DNA of 6,409 nucleotides from Caldifarciminota bacterium (GTDB lineage: Bacteria; Hydrothermota; 32-111; QNBC01), in the NCBI GenBank assembly GCA_023132105.1, contig JAGLYS010000069.1, forward strand, positions 1-6,409. The letters are read 5' to 3'. The notes under the pieces were generated by a model. That model searched no databases, was not told the origin of the DNA, and was given only the letters and a program-made list of their open reading frames with translations. The translations under genes and the position numbers were made by a program. This document shows, in pieces, positions 1-5,845 of the stretch (within the stretch, counting starts at the first letter, position 1; each line of letters starts with the position of its first letter).

Positions 1-60
1 CCGAGGCTTCGGCAGGCAGGCCATCGAGGGCGAGGAAGTAAGGAGGGAAATAATTTCCAC
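1..60. other. GC-rich fragment at window edge, no gene recognised
   Basis: The first 50 or so bases are clearly richer in G+C than the rest of the window. They contain a small stem at 1-12 (CCGA/TCGG) and a short tandem of GGCA units at 11-21. One frame is open from position 2 to a TGA at 125-127, but the peptide shows no recognisable motif and has no visible start. This could be the end of a palindromic intergenic repeat or the tail of an upstream gene cut by the window edge. The sequence does not decide between them. Confidence 0.3.
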
Positions 61-61
61 C

Positions 62-82
62 TTAATTTCACGAATTAGGGCA
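62..82 (+). repeat. AT-rich intergenic repeat unit, copy 1
   Basis: This 21-nt stretch matches 2137-2157 at 20 of 21 positions, differing only by G versus T at position 72. Its core at 64-78 (AATTTCACGAATTAG) belongs to a degenerate 15-nt family with four more copies between 2105 and 2333. It lies upstream of the secreted-protein gene, while the other copies lie downstream of it. Confidence 0.7.
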
Positions 83-109
83 GATAATGATCTGTTCCTG
101 CAATTTAGC

Positions 110-138
110 TTGACTTATTTTGTATGAATGTATATTAT
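110..138 (+). promoter_or_regulatory. Putative sigma70-type promoter of the secreted-protein gene
   Basis: A -35 box TTGACT (110-115) and a -10 box TATTAT (133-138) each match the consensus at 5 of 6 positions and are separated by 17 bp. A better hexamer, TATAAT, sits at 136-141 but would give a 20-bp spacer. Transcription would start near 145, giving a leader of about 39 nt that contains the strong Shine-Dalgarno AGGAGG at 171-176. Confidence 0.55.
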
Positions 139-183
139 AATAAAGAGAGAAAATGCTAATCATATTAAAAAGGAGGAATTAAT

Positions 184-1974
184 ATGAAGTTATTTGTTTC
201 ATTACTAACTGCTTTATTTATTTTCAGTACAGTTTCCGCTTCAGAAATATCTCCGGGTGAACAAATCGCTGATATTCAGCAAAATGAGCAATATCAAATT
301 TCCAACAGTGTTGAAAATCTTGATGATATGAGAATAGCTCATGCGGTTGGAGTTGAAAACAACAATTTCTACCACAGTCTCGAGATTCTTGACAATGAAG
401 AGAGAACGAATGCTGTAATAGAGATTATGTTTATGGACCGGGTATCCGATGACATTAATGAATTGGCAAAGAGGATTGAACAAAAATGGAATGTAGGATT
501 ATTCGAAGAAGCCCTTATGCTTTTAGCAAATCTAAATAATTCCGAAGGTGTTAAGGGGAATGCCTGCGTTGGAATAAGCTGGAGAAATCCAATTCTTGCA
601 CCGGTATCCAGATGGGATGAAGATGTTCAAATTAGTGCGAGGGACAGTGTCTATGTTCTTGCAATGGATTGTAAGGTTTCGAATGGTAATATTTTTGCAT
701 TAATTGGATTTACAGGTGATGGTACAGGTAGCAAATATTCTATGAATGTATCCACGGATGGAGGGGTTACATGGGCAGAGACCTTTGTATTAGGTGGATT
801 CACATATGAAATGAATGATTTGGATGCATGTGTTTCTGATGATCATTTCTGGGTGATTTATACAGGTGGTACTGTAGCTCAGCAAAATCAAACGATGTGG
901 ATTATGCGGTTTAAGATTTCAGATGGAACATCAGATACTATGCCTAATGGTTCAATTTCTTATAACATTTTTACCGATACGGATGCATTAACAGATGTGG
1001 CAATCTCGAGTAATGAGGATAATAATAGTAATAGGTTATATGTCTATGCAATAATCAATGATGGAACAATCCGTAAATTTTGGGGACATACTGATGAAGT
1101 TAATTGGACGGAAGTAACAATGAGTATAAGTGATGCATTACAAGGACTTGATGCTACATGGAATACAAGTTCTCCTACAAATAAACATTATATAATATCT
1201 TATATAAACAATTCGGATTTCGTAAAAATCTGTAATGGTTACAATGGGGATGTCCTTTATTCTTATTCAATTGGAAATACAATTAGTGATTATACGACTT
1301 CGGTAGGTGCCTGGAGAGATACTATTTTATACGCTTTTAACTATTATGATACGGTACATAGAACAAGATATCTTGTTCAATACGGTGATGGAGGTACCTG
1401 GTTTGTTGGGAATATAGGTCCTGATAACACTTCAAATTATGCTCCTGATGTTACACTGCGTGGTGGATATGGAACACATGCCGTATATAGAGGAAGTTCA
1501 TTGCAGGGTTTTTATAAATATCGTGGATATTCAGGTGCCTGGACATCACCGTATGATTTTACCGATCATAATATGACAGGAAAAATCAGACCTGCAATCG
1601 AACATTTAGGTTCGGGTAATTTCGGTATCCTTTATAGAACTCCAATGAGTATTACTGGAATCTGTTATTTTGACAGGAGTGACTGGACAGGGATTAAAAC
1701 TATTAAAAACCAAGAGATATCACCTAATATGAATATTGATAATATTGCAAGTGATAGATTAAATGTTAATTTTGTCATATCCAGAGCAGGTGATGTGGAA
1801 ATGAAGCTTTATAACATTACGGGAAGCATTACAAAAACAGCATTTAAGGGATATAGAAATAGTGGTGAGCATAATATCAATATTGATGTATCCAAACTTT
1901 CGGCAGGTGTTTATTTTGTGACATTAAATACGGTCGAGGGTACTTTCAGTAAAAAACTGACAATTGTGAAGTAA
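184..1974 (+). CDS. Secreted protein with one Asp-box and a T9SS-type C-terminal sorting domain
   Basis: This 596-aa protein begins with a Sec signal peptide (charged K2, hydrophobic residues 3-15, likely cleavage after VSA near residue 19). Residues about 88-119 look helical and may form a pro-region. The middle part is rich in beta-strand-like, aromatic and Gly/Asp/Asn residues. It carries one clear Asp-box (SxDxGxTW type) at S190-W197, as in sialidase-like beta-propellers, but I see no sialidase active site. Residues about 511-596 look like a Por/T9SS type A sorting domain: an N-terminal SPN motif, an LYNITG segment, an LSAGVYFV segment and a basic KKLTIVK end. In T9SS bacteria this tail directs export across the outer membrane and is normally removed. 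The start is fixed by AGGAGG at 171-176, 7 nt before the ATG. The substrate or ligand cannot be read from the sequence. The gene stands alone, with its own promoter and a 3' stem-loop. Confidence 0.85.
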   Translation: MKLFVSLLTALFIFSTVSASEISPGEQIADIQQNEQYQISNSVENLDDMRIAHAVGVENNNFYHSLEILDNEERTNAVIEIMFMDRVSDDINELAKRIEQKWNVGLFEEALMLLANLNNSEGVKGNACVGISWRNPILAPVSRWDEDVQISARDSVYVLAMDCKVSNGNIFALIGFTGDGTGSKYSMNVSTDGGVTWAETFVLGGFTYEMNDLDACVSDDHFWVIYTGGTVAQQNQTMWIMRFKISDGTSDTMPNGSISYNIFTDTDALTDVAISSNEDNNSNRLYVYAIINDGTIRKFWGHTDEVNWTEVTMSISDALQGLDATWNTSSPTNKHYIISYINNSDFVKICNGYNGDVLYSYSIGNTISDYTTSVGAWRDTILYAFNYYDTVHRTRYLVQYGDGGTWFVGNIGPDNTSNYAPDVTLRGGYGTHAVYRGSSLQGFYKYRGYSGAWTSPYDFTDHNMTGKIRPAIEHLGSGNFGILYRTPMSITGICYFDRSDWTGIKTIKNQEISPNMNIDNIASDRLNVNFVISRAGDVEMKLYNITGSITKTAFKGYRNSGEHNINIDVSKLSAGVYFVTLNTVEGTFSKKLTIVK

Positions 1975-1998
1975 ATATATTTTAATTAAATAAAAAGA

Positions 1999-2031
1999 GC
2001 ATACAGAACGGTTTTTAACCGTTCTGTATGC
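1999..2031 (+). terminator. Perfect 15-bp stem-loop after the secreted-protein gene
   Basis: Arms 1999-2013 and 2017-2031 are perfectly complementary around a TTT loop, 24 nt after the stop codon. On the + strand the stem is followed only by ATTTAAGG, a poor T-tract. On the - strand the complement of the A-run at 1992-1996 supplies TCTTTTTATTT right after the stem. It is therefore a typical intrinsic terminator only for leftward transcription. For the + gene it may be a weak terminator or a 3'-end stabiliser. Confidence 0.7.
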
Positions 2032-2104
2032 ATTTAAGGCAGAAAATCGACATTTAATAACGGAAGTGGACATCAGGTAGGAGAAGGGAGAAAACAACGA
2101 AACG

Positions 2105-2119
2105 AATTACACAAAGATA
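2105..2119 (+). repeat. AT-rich intergenic repeat unit, copy 2 (degenerate)
   Basis: AATTACACAAAGATA fits the family pattern AATTWCACNAA followed by an A/T-rich end. It is the least conserved member at its 3' end and starts 34 nt before copy 3. Confidence 0.45.
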
Positions 2120-2136
2120 AGATAACATTATTTTCT

Positions 2137-2157
2137 TTAATTTCACTAATTAGGGCA
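2137..2157 (+). repeat. AT-rich intergenic repeat unit, copy 3
   Basis: This is the near-identical partner (20/21) of 62-82. The core AATTTCACTAATTAG is at 2139-2153. Its last five bases (2153-2157) are also the start of the adjoining GC-rich palindrome, so the two elements are joined without a gap. Confidence 0.7.
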
Positions 2158-2172
2158 CGATGCATCGTGCCC
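2153..2172. repeat. Perfect 20-bp palindrome
   Basis: The half-site GGGCACGATG is followed immediately by its exact reverse complement. It has even length and no loop, so it could be a protein-binding dyad or, as RNA, a hairpin with a short unpaired centre. It is followed by CCTACGATG. The GCCCCTAC string spanning its end recurs at 2291-2298 after another hairpin, which suggests a shared repeat family. Confidence 0.75.
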
Positions 2173-2179
2173 CTACGAT

Positions 2180-2260
2180 GTCATCCTAGGTCCTGTGCTA
2201 AACTTGATTCTGTATTATTTCAGGATCTGGCATTAGATGCTGAATCAAGTTCAGCATGAC
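2180..2260. repeat. 81-bp nested inverted-repeat element (MITE/REP-like)
   Basis: The ends GTCATCCT (2180-2187) and AGCATGAC (2253-2260) are inverted copies with 7 of 8 matches. Inside them, 2197-2210 pairs with 2242-2255 (13/14), and 2219-2228 could alternatively pair with 2235-2244 (9/10) around a 6-nt loop. The whole can fold into a long hairpin. No transposase is encoded. This resembles the palindromic GTCATGCTGAACTTG-type intergenic repeats I recall from various bacterial genomes. The family link is from memory and untested. Confidence 0.6.
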
Positions 2261-2282
2261 ACGAAAGGAGAAAGGGAGACAC

Positions 2283-2296
2283 AGGGGTCTGCCCCT
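2283..2296. repeat. Small GC hairpin
   Basis: AGGGG and CCCCT form a 5-bp stem around a TCTG loop. It ends in the same GCCCCTAC string that closes the 20-bp palindrome at 2153-2172, so it is probably another member of the same repeat mosaic. No T-tract follows, so it is not an intrinsic terminator. Confidence 0.45.
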
Positions 2297-2298
2297 AC

Positions 2299-2313
2299 AA
2301 TTACACAAATTGA
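2299..2313 (+). repeat. AT-rich intergenic repeat unit, copy 4 (degenerate)
   Basis: AATTACACAAATTGA follows the AATTWCACNAA pattern. Its start is 20 nt before the start of copy 5, the tightest spacing of the five copies. Confidence 0.45.
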
Positions 2314-2318
2314 AAACT

Positions 2319-2333
2319 AATTTCACAAAATAG
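2319..2333 (+). repeat. AT-rich intergenic repeat unit, copy 5
   Basis: AATTTCACAAAATAG differs from copy 3 (2139-2153) at two positions and is the last member before the operon promoter region. Confidence 0.5.
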
Positions 2334-2364
2334 AAATATCATTTAACGGGGAATAATAGTTAAA

Positions 2365-2401
2365 TAAGGAGGAATGGATTTAATCCTTTATTCTCTCCTT
2401 A
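2365..2401. other. Imperfect hairpin upstream of the operon promoter
   Basis: TAAGGAG (2365-2371) pairs with CTCCTTA (2395-2401). Inside it, GGATT and AATCC (2376-2386) form a second small stem. The outer arm also reads as a Shine-Dalgarno sequence, but the ATG at 2374 is only 1-2 nt away. The hairpin ends 50 bp before the -35 box, so it is not in the predicted operon transcript. It may be an operator-like site or a coincidence. Confidence 0.3.
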
Positions 2402-2450
2402 AACTGGTTAATATGCTTATACCTATTTACAATACATTTATTGTAATATA

Positions 2451-2479
2451 TTGACAATTCGGGCATAAACATGTAATAT
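2451..2479 (+). promoter_or_regulatory. Putative promoter giving a leaderless operon transcript
   Basis: A perfect -35 box TTGACA (2451-2456) is separated by exactly 17 bp from TAATAT (2474-2479), a 4/6 match to the -10 consensus that is preceded by TG. Counting 7 nt from the -10 places +1 at 2486, the A of the next gene's ATG. No Shine-Dalgarno precedes that ATG, which agrees with a leaderless mRNA. Confidence 0.55.
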
Positions 2480-2485
2480 CCATGT

Positions 2486-4141
2486 ATGAAATATTTTTAC
2501 TTTATAATTAGTATAGTTATATTAATATTTCTTCAATCATGCAGATTCGAACCGGGAAAGGAAATCAGTTATCAATCTGAATTCGGTCAGGACATACAGA
2601 AGGTTCGTAGTCTTATACTGGATGATAAATATAAAAAAGCTGAGAAATTGATTAACGATTTATCAATAAAATACGATGAAACGAATTATCTCAATCAGAT
2701 AGATTACTATAAAGCATTATTGTATTACAAAAAGGGGAAATATGTACGCTCGGATTCAATATTAAATCGATTAAAAACCGTTAGAGTTCATAAAGATGAA
2801 TTCTTATTTTTAAGGGCTGATAATAGATTCCATCTTAACGAGTGGTATAACTCTTACAAATTATTTATTAAATTGCAAAAGAGCAAGGAATATGGTAATT
2901 TATCAAGGAGAAAGATTAATAATATATTAAAAGAATCAAATGATAAGGAATTTATAAAAATAGCATTATTACAAGCGAAAGGAATAAAATATACGGATAA
3001 GGAATTGTATCTTATAATTAAGAGATTACATAGCTTAAATGAAAATTCATTAAAATCATTTTATATAAATCAATTGAAAAGGTTGTATGCAGGTTCGGAA
3101 ATAGTAAAATTAATTGCTCCTTATGAAGAAAAAGCAAAAGTAAAGGATATAAGAATAACACTTCTTTTGCCATTTTCGAATATAGGTTCAAAATCTGCTA
3201 TGGAATTTCTTAATGGCTTTAAATTGGTTATTGATTTTGAGCAATTGAATATAGCTTTATATGATACCAAAGGGGATCCGATTGAGACATATCTATGTTT
3301 AAAAAAGCAATTCTTGAAAAATAAACCTGATATTGTAATAGGTCCTTTATTTAGTATGTCAAGTATAGCCGCTTCGATACTTAGCAATGAGGAAAATGTC
3401 CCGATTGTATTGCCTATGGCTAAAGATATTAGAATATCAAGTATCGGAGAGAATGTATTTCAATTTGGAAAAGGGTTTGGAGAAGAAGCTAATATACTTG
3501 TAGATTATTTAGTCAAGAACAATATTAAAACAGCTGCAATATTTAATGTTAATACGACAAAGGGATTAGATGAAAAGAGAGCTTTTGAAACGCTTTTCAA
3601 ATCAAAGGGAGGGAAAATAATGCATAAAGAATTTTACTCGAAAAATGAAACGGATTTCTCGGTACAGATGGAGAGTCTTAAAGTAGTTTATGATAGTATT
3701 GGATATGATGTTATATTTATTAATGGTTCACCTGATAATTTAATTATGGCTGCAACACAGTTAAAGTATTATGGAATTGGAGCACGAATCGTCGGTTTAA
3801 ATGAATGGGGCGATAACAAGGTGGTTAGATTGGCTAGTGCCTATATAGATAGTGTTATCTATTCAAAAGAGAAGTGGATGGGACAGGAATTACTGAAAAA
3901 GACAATATCAAAGGAATATCGCAAAAAGTATAAAATATCTCCGGGAATGGCATCCTTTTATGGGTATGACGCCGGATTGCTAATAAAATCATTGAAGAAT
4001 AGAGGAAGCCTGAGAAATGAACTCAAAAATATGGAGGGATTCTGGGGGACTACGGGGTATATTTCATTGAATGATAATATATTACCTCCGGATATATATA
4101 TATATACGATTATAAATGGTGTATCTAAAAGAATAAAATAG
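2486..4141 (+). CDS. Lipoprotein with helical-repeat N-terminus and type I periplasmic-binding-protein-like C-terminus (LpoA-like layout)
   Basis: This 551-aa protein has a lipoprotein signal peptide with lipobox LQSC, so C19 would be lipidated and the protein anchored in a membrane facing the periplasm. Residues about 30-205 are Lys/Tyr/Leu-rich helices in TPR-like pairs (for example DKYKKAEKLI and YYKALLYYKKGKYVRSDSIL). Residues about 222-545 resemble the type I periplasmic binding fold of the LivJ class: a first strand IRITLLLPF, the turn VIGP at 284-287 followed by the NVPIVLP strand, and GYDA at 493-496. TPR plus this fold on a lipoprotein matches the layout of LpoA, the activator of penicillin-binding protein 1A. 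A ligand-binding ABC-transporter receptor is the alternative, but no permease genes are nearby. Function is inferred from architecture only. It heads the operon, ending 9 nt before the next gene. An in-frame ATG at 2471 is followed at once by TAA, and the ATG at 2482 is out of frame, so 2486 is the best start. Confidence 0.8.
   Translation: MKYFYFIISIVILIFLQSCRFEPGKEISYQSEFGQDIQKVRSLILDDKYKKAEKLINDLSIKYDETNYLNQIDYYKALLYYKKGKYVRSDSILNRLKTVRVHKDEFLFLRADNRFHLNEWYNSYKLFIKLQKSKEYGNLSRRKINNILKESNDKEFIKIALLQAKGIKYTDKELYLIIKRLHSLNENSLKSFYINQLKRLYAGSEIVKLIAPYEEKAKVKDIRITLLLPFSNIGSKSAMEFLNGFKLVIDFEQLNIALYDTKGDPIETYLCLKKQFLKNKPDIVIGPLFSMSSIAASILSNEENVPIVLPMAKDIRISSIGENVFQFGKGFGEEANILVDYLVKNNIKTAAIFNVNTTKGLDEKRAFETLFKSKGGKIMHKEFYSKNETDFSVQMESLKVVYDSIGYDVIFINGSPDNLIMAATQLKYYGIGARIVGLNEWGDNKVVRLASAYIDSVIYSKEKWMGQELLKKTISKEYRKKYKISPGMASFYGYDAGLLIKSLKNRGSLRNELKNMEGFWGTTGYISLNDNILPPDIYIYTIINGVSKRIK
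4092..4106. repeat. (AT)n dinucleotide run inside the lipoprotein gene
   Basis: Fifteen bases of uninterrupted alternating AT encode the IYIY segment about a dozen residues before the C-terminus. Slippage by one unit would change only the last residues. It may simply reflect Ile/Tyr codons in an AT-rich genome. Confidence 0.6.
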
Positions 4142-4150
4142 GAGAATATC

Positions 4151-4372
4151 ATGAAGGATAAACTAAACAGGAGAGAAAAAGCCCACAGACTATCAAATAA
4201 TAAAATATTTAATATTAAATTTCAAAGGAAAAATTATTTAACATTCATTGGTGGGTTAACCTCGATATTTCTTGGATATATCTTACTCGCAAACGGTTCT
4301 ATAACATTAGCACCCATACTTCTTGTTCTTGGTTATTGCGTTATAATTCCCGTTTCAATTTTGATTAAATAG
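4151..4372 (+). CDS. Small two-helix membrane protein, DUF3098-like
   Basis: This 73-aa protein has a basic, soluble N-terminus (residues 1-28, with many Lys and Arg) followed by two hydrophobic segments, about 30-47 and 53-72, joined by a short NGSIT turn. Both termini would lie on the same side, probably the cytoplasm by the positive-inside rule. The pattern KNY, then a Gly-rich helix, then ITLAPILLVLGY resembles the DUF3098 family of small Bacteroidota membrane proteins. That match is from memory and the family has no known function. GGAG at 4141-4144, 6 nt before the ATG, supports the start. It sits 9 nt after the lipoprotein gene and 12 nt before guaB, so it is almost certainly co-transcribed with them. 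Confidence 0.8.
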   Translation: MKDKLNRREKAHRLSNNKIFNIKFQRKNYLTFIGGLTSIFLGYILLANGSITLAPILLVLGYCVIIPVSILIK

Positions 4373-4384
4373 ACTGAGGGTTTC

Positions 4385-5845
4385 ATGGATAAAAAGATCC
4401 CACTTTCTTTATCATTCGATGATGTTTTGTTAATACCTCAAAAATCCGAGGTGTTACCAAAGAATATTATAACCAAATCGATATTTAGCAGGAACATAAG
4501 ACTGAATATTCCTGTTGTATCTGCTGCAATGGATACCGTAACCGAATCCAAAATGGCTATTGCCGTGGCAAGAGAAGGAGGGATAGGGATTATTCATAAG
4601 AATATGTCCATTGAAAGACAGGCTGAAGAAATAGATAAGGTCAAAAGATATGAAAGTGGAATGATTACAAATCCTGTTACACTTGGTCCGAAAAATAAAA
4701 TCCATGAAGCAATCGATTTGATGCATAAATATGAAATATCAGGTATACCTATCATAGATAAAACATTAAAGATAATTGGTATTATCACAAAAAGAGATAT
4801 TATATTTCTTGACAATTTGGAAGAGAATATAGAGAAACGAATGACAAAGGAAAGTGAATTGATAACAGCAGAAAAGGGAACTACATTCGAAAATGCAAAG
4901 AAATTACTTCAAAAATACAAGATTGAGAAATTGCCGATTATAGATGATAACAAGCATTTAATAGGACTTATAACAATAAAAGATATTATCAAGAAAGAGT
5001 TATATCCTATGGCTGCAAAAGATAAATTAGGGAGATTGTTTGTAGGTGCAGCTTTAGGTGTTACAGAAGATGTAATAGAAAGAGCCAATGAACTCGTTAA
5101 GATGAATGTTGATTGTTTTATAGTCGATACGGCTCATGGGCACTCAAGTGGTGTAATTAATGTTATAAAGAAATTGAAATCCAAATTCTCAAACATCGAT
5201 ATTATCGTCGGTAATGTAGCTACAGCAAAAGCAGTTAAGGATTTAGCCTTACTTGGTGTAGATGCTATTAAAGTGGGTGTCGGTCCGGGATCTATTTGTA
5301 CGACAAGGGTAATAGCCGGTGTAGGTGTTGCACAATTTACAGCTATTTATGAATGTTCTTACGAAGCTAAGAAATTTAGTATACCAGTCATTGCCGATGG
5401 TGGAATTAAATACTCTGGTGATATCGTAAAAGCACTGGCAGCCGGAGCTAGTTCCGTAATGATTGGAGGATTATTGGCAGGTACCGATGAAAGTCCGGGA
5501 AGCACCGAGATACATGAAGGAAGGAAATTTAAAATTTACAGAGGAATGGGGTCAATAGATGCTATGAAAGCCGGCAGTAGTGATAGATATTTCCAATCGG
5601 ATATGAGTAAGTTTGTACCTGAAGGTGTAGTTGGGAAGGTTCCGTATAGTGGAACGGTAAAAGAGGTAATATACCAACTAACGGGAGGAATTAGATCAGG
5701 TATGGGGTATGTCGGTTGCAAGACAATCAATAAATTGCAAAAGAATGCTAAATTTATAAGAATTACATCAGCAGGTCTAAGGGAATCACATCCTCATGAT
5801 ATTATTATGACAAAGGAGCCACCTAATTATGAACCGATGCGATAG
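4385..5845 (+). CDS. guaB: IMP dehydrogenase (EC 1.1.1.205)
   Basis: This enzyme oxidises IMP to XMP with NAD+, the committed step of guanine nucleotide synthesis in the cytoplasm. At 486 aa it has the usual bacterial length. It opens with LSFDDVLLIPQKSEVLP, the first strand of the TIM barrel. Two CBS domains (about 93-142 and 152-204), which in this family bind adenine or guanine nucleotides and tune activity, are inserted in the barrel. The barrel resumes at MAAKDKLGRLFVGAA. D248 in DTAHGHS contacts NAD. C305 in GPGSICTT is the catalytic cysteine. R401-Y402 in SSDRYF are the flap residues that activate water. These positions coincide with Escherichia coli numbering. The C-terminus ends with the typical ESHPHDI and KEPPNYE segments. 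A modest Shine-Dalgarno GAGGG (4376-4380) lies only 4 nt from the ATG. No purine riboswitch precedes it because it is inside an operon. Its last 17 nt overlap hslV. Confidence 0.98.
   Translation: MDKKIPLSLSFDDVLLIPQKSEVLPKNIITKSIFSRNIRLNIPVVSAAMDTVTESKMAIAVAREGGIGIIHKNMSIERQAEEIDKVKRYESGMITNPVTLGPKNKIHEAIDLMHKYEISGIPIIDKTLKIIGIITKRDIIFLDNLEENIEKRMTKESELITAEKGTTFENAKKLLQKYKIEKLPIIDDNKHLIGLITIKDIIKKELYPMAAKDKLGRLFVGAALGVTEDVIERANELVKMNVDCFIVDTAHGHSSGVINVIKKLKSKFSNIDIIVGNVATAKAVKDLALLGVDAIKVGVGPGSICTTRVIAGVGVAQFTAIYECSYEAKKFSIPVIADGGIKYSGDIVKALAAGASSVMIGGLLAGTDESPGSTEIHEGRKFKIYRGMGSIDAMKAGSSDRYFQSDMSKFVPEGVVGKVPYSGTVKEVIYQLTGGIRSGMGYVGCKTINKLQKNAKFIRITSAGLRESHPHDIIMTKEPPNYEPMR

Larger units (their letters stand above)
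1975..2485. other. 511-bp structured intergenic region without a convincing gene
   Basis: No frame on either strand gives a credible protein here. The region holds, in order, a strong stem-loop, repeat units at 2105 and 2139, a 20-bp palindrome, an 81-bp nested inverted-repeat element, a small GC hairpin, repeat units at 2299 and 2319, an imperfect hairpin at 2365-2401 and the promoter of the downstream operon. Two stretches near 2086 and 2266 share a similar purine-rich GGAGAA(A)GGGAGA string. The mosaic looks like accumulated small non-autonomous repeats. Confidence 0.7.

Noticed and set aside
2..127. Open frame from the window edge ending in TGA at 125-127
   Set aside because: It has no visible start or protein motif, and it runs through the AT-rich repeat unit and into the predicted promoter spacer, so it is probably chance.
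2105..2333. CRISPR-like array made of the AATTWCAC units
   Set aside because: The units are only about 15 nt, degenerate and irregularly spaced (starts 34, 160 and 20 nt apart), with other elements between them and no cas genes.
2374..2454. Possible 26-codon hydrophobic peptide in the intergenic region, with AAGGAGG just upstream
   Set aside because: The Shine-Dalgarno is only 1-2 nt from the ATG, too close for normal initiation. The frame also runs into the operon's -35 box, and no promoter is evident for it.
4373..4384. Possible purine riboswitch or separate promoter in front of guaB
   Set aside because: Only 12 nt separate guaB from the preceding gene, leaving no room for an aptamer. I saw no clear -35/-10 pair near the end of that gene.
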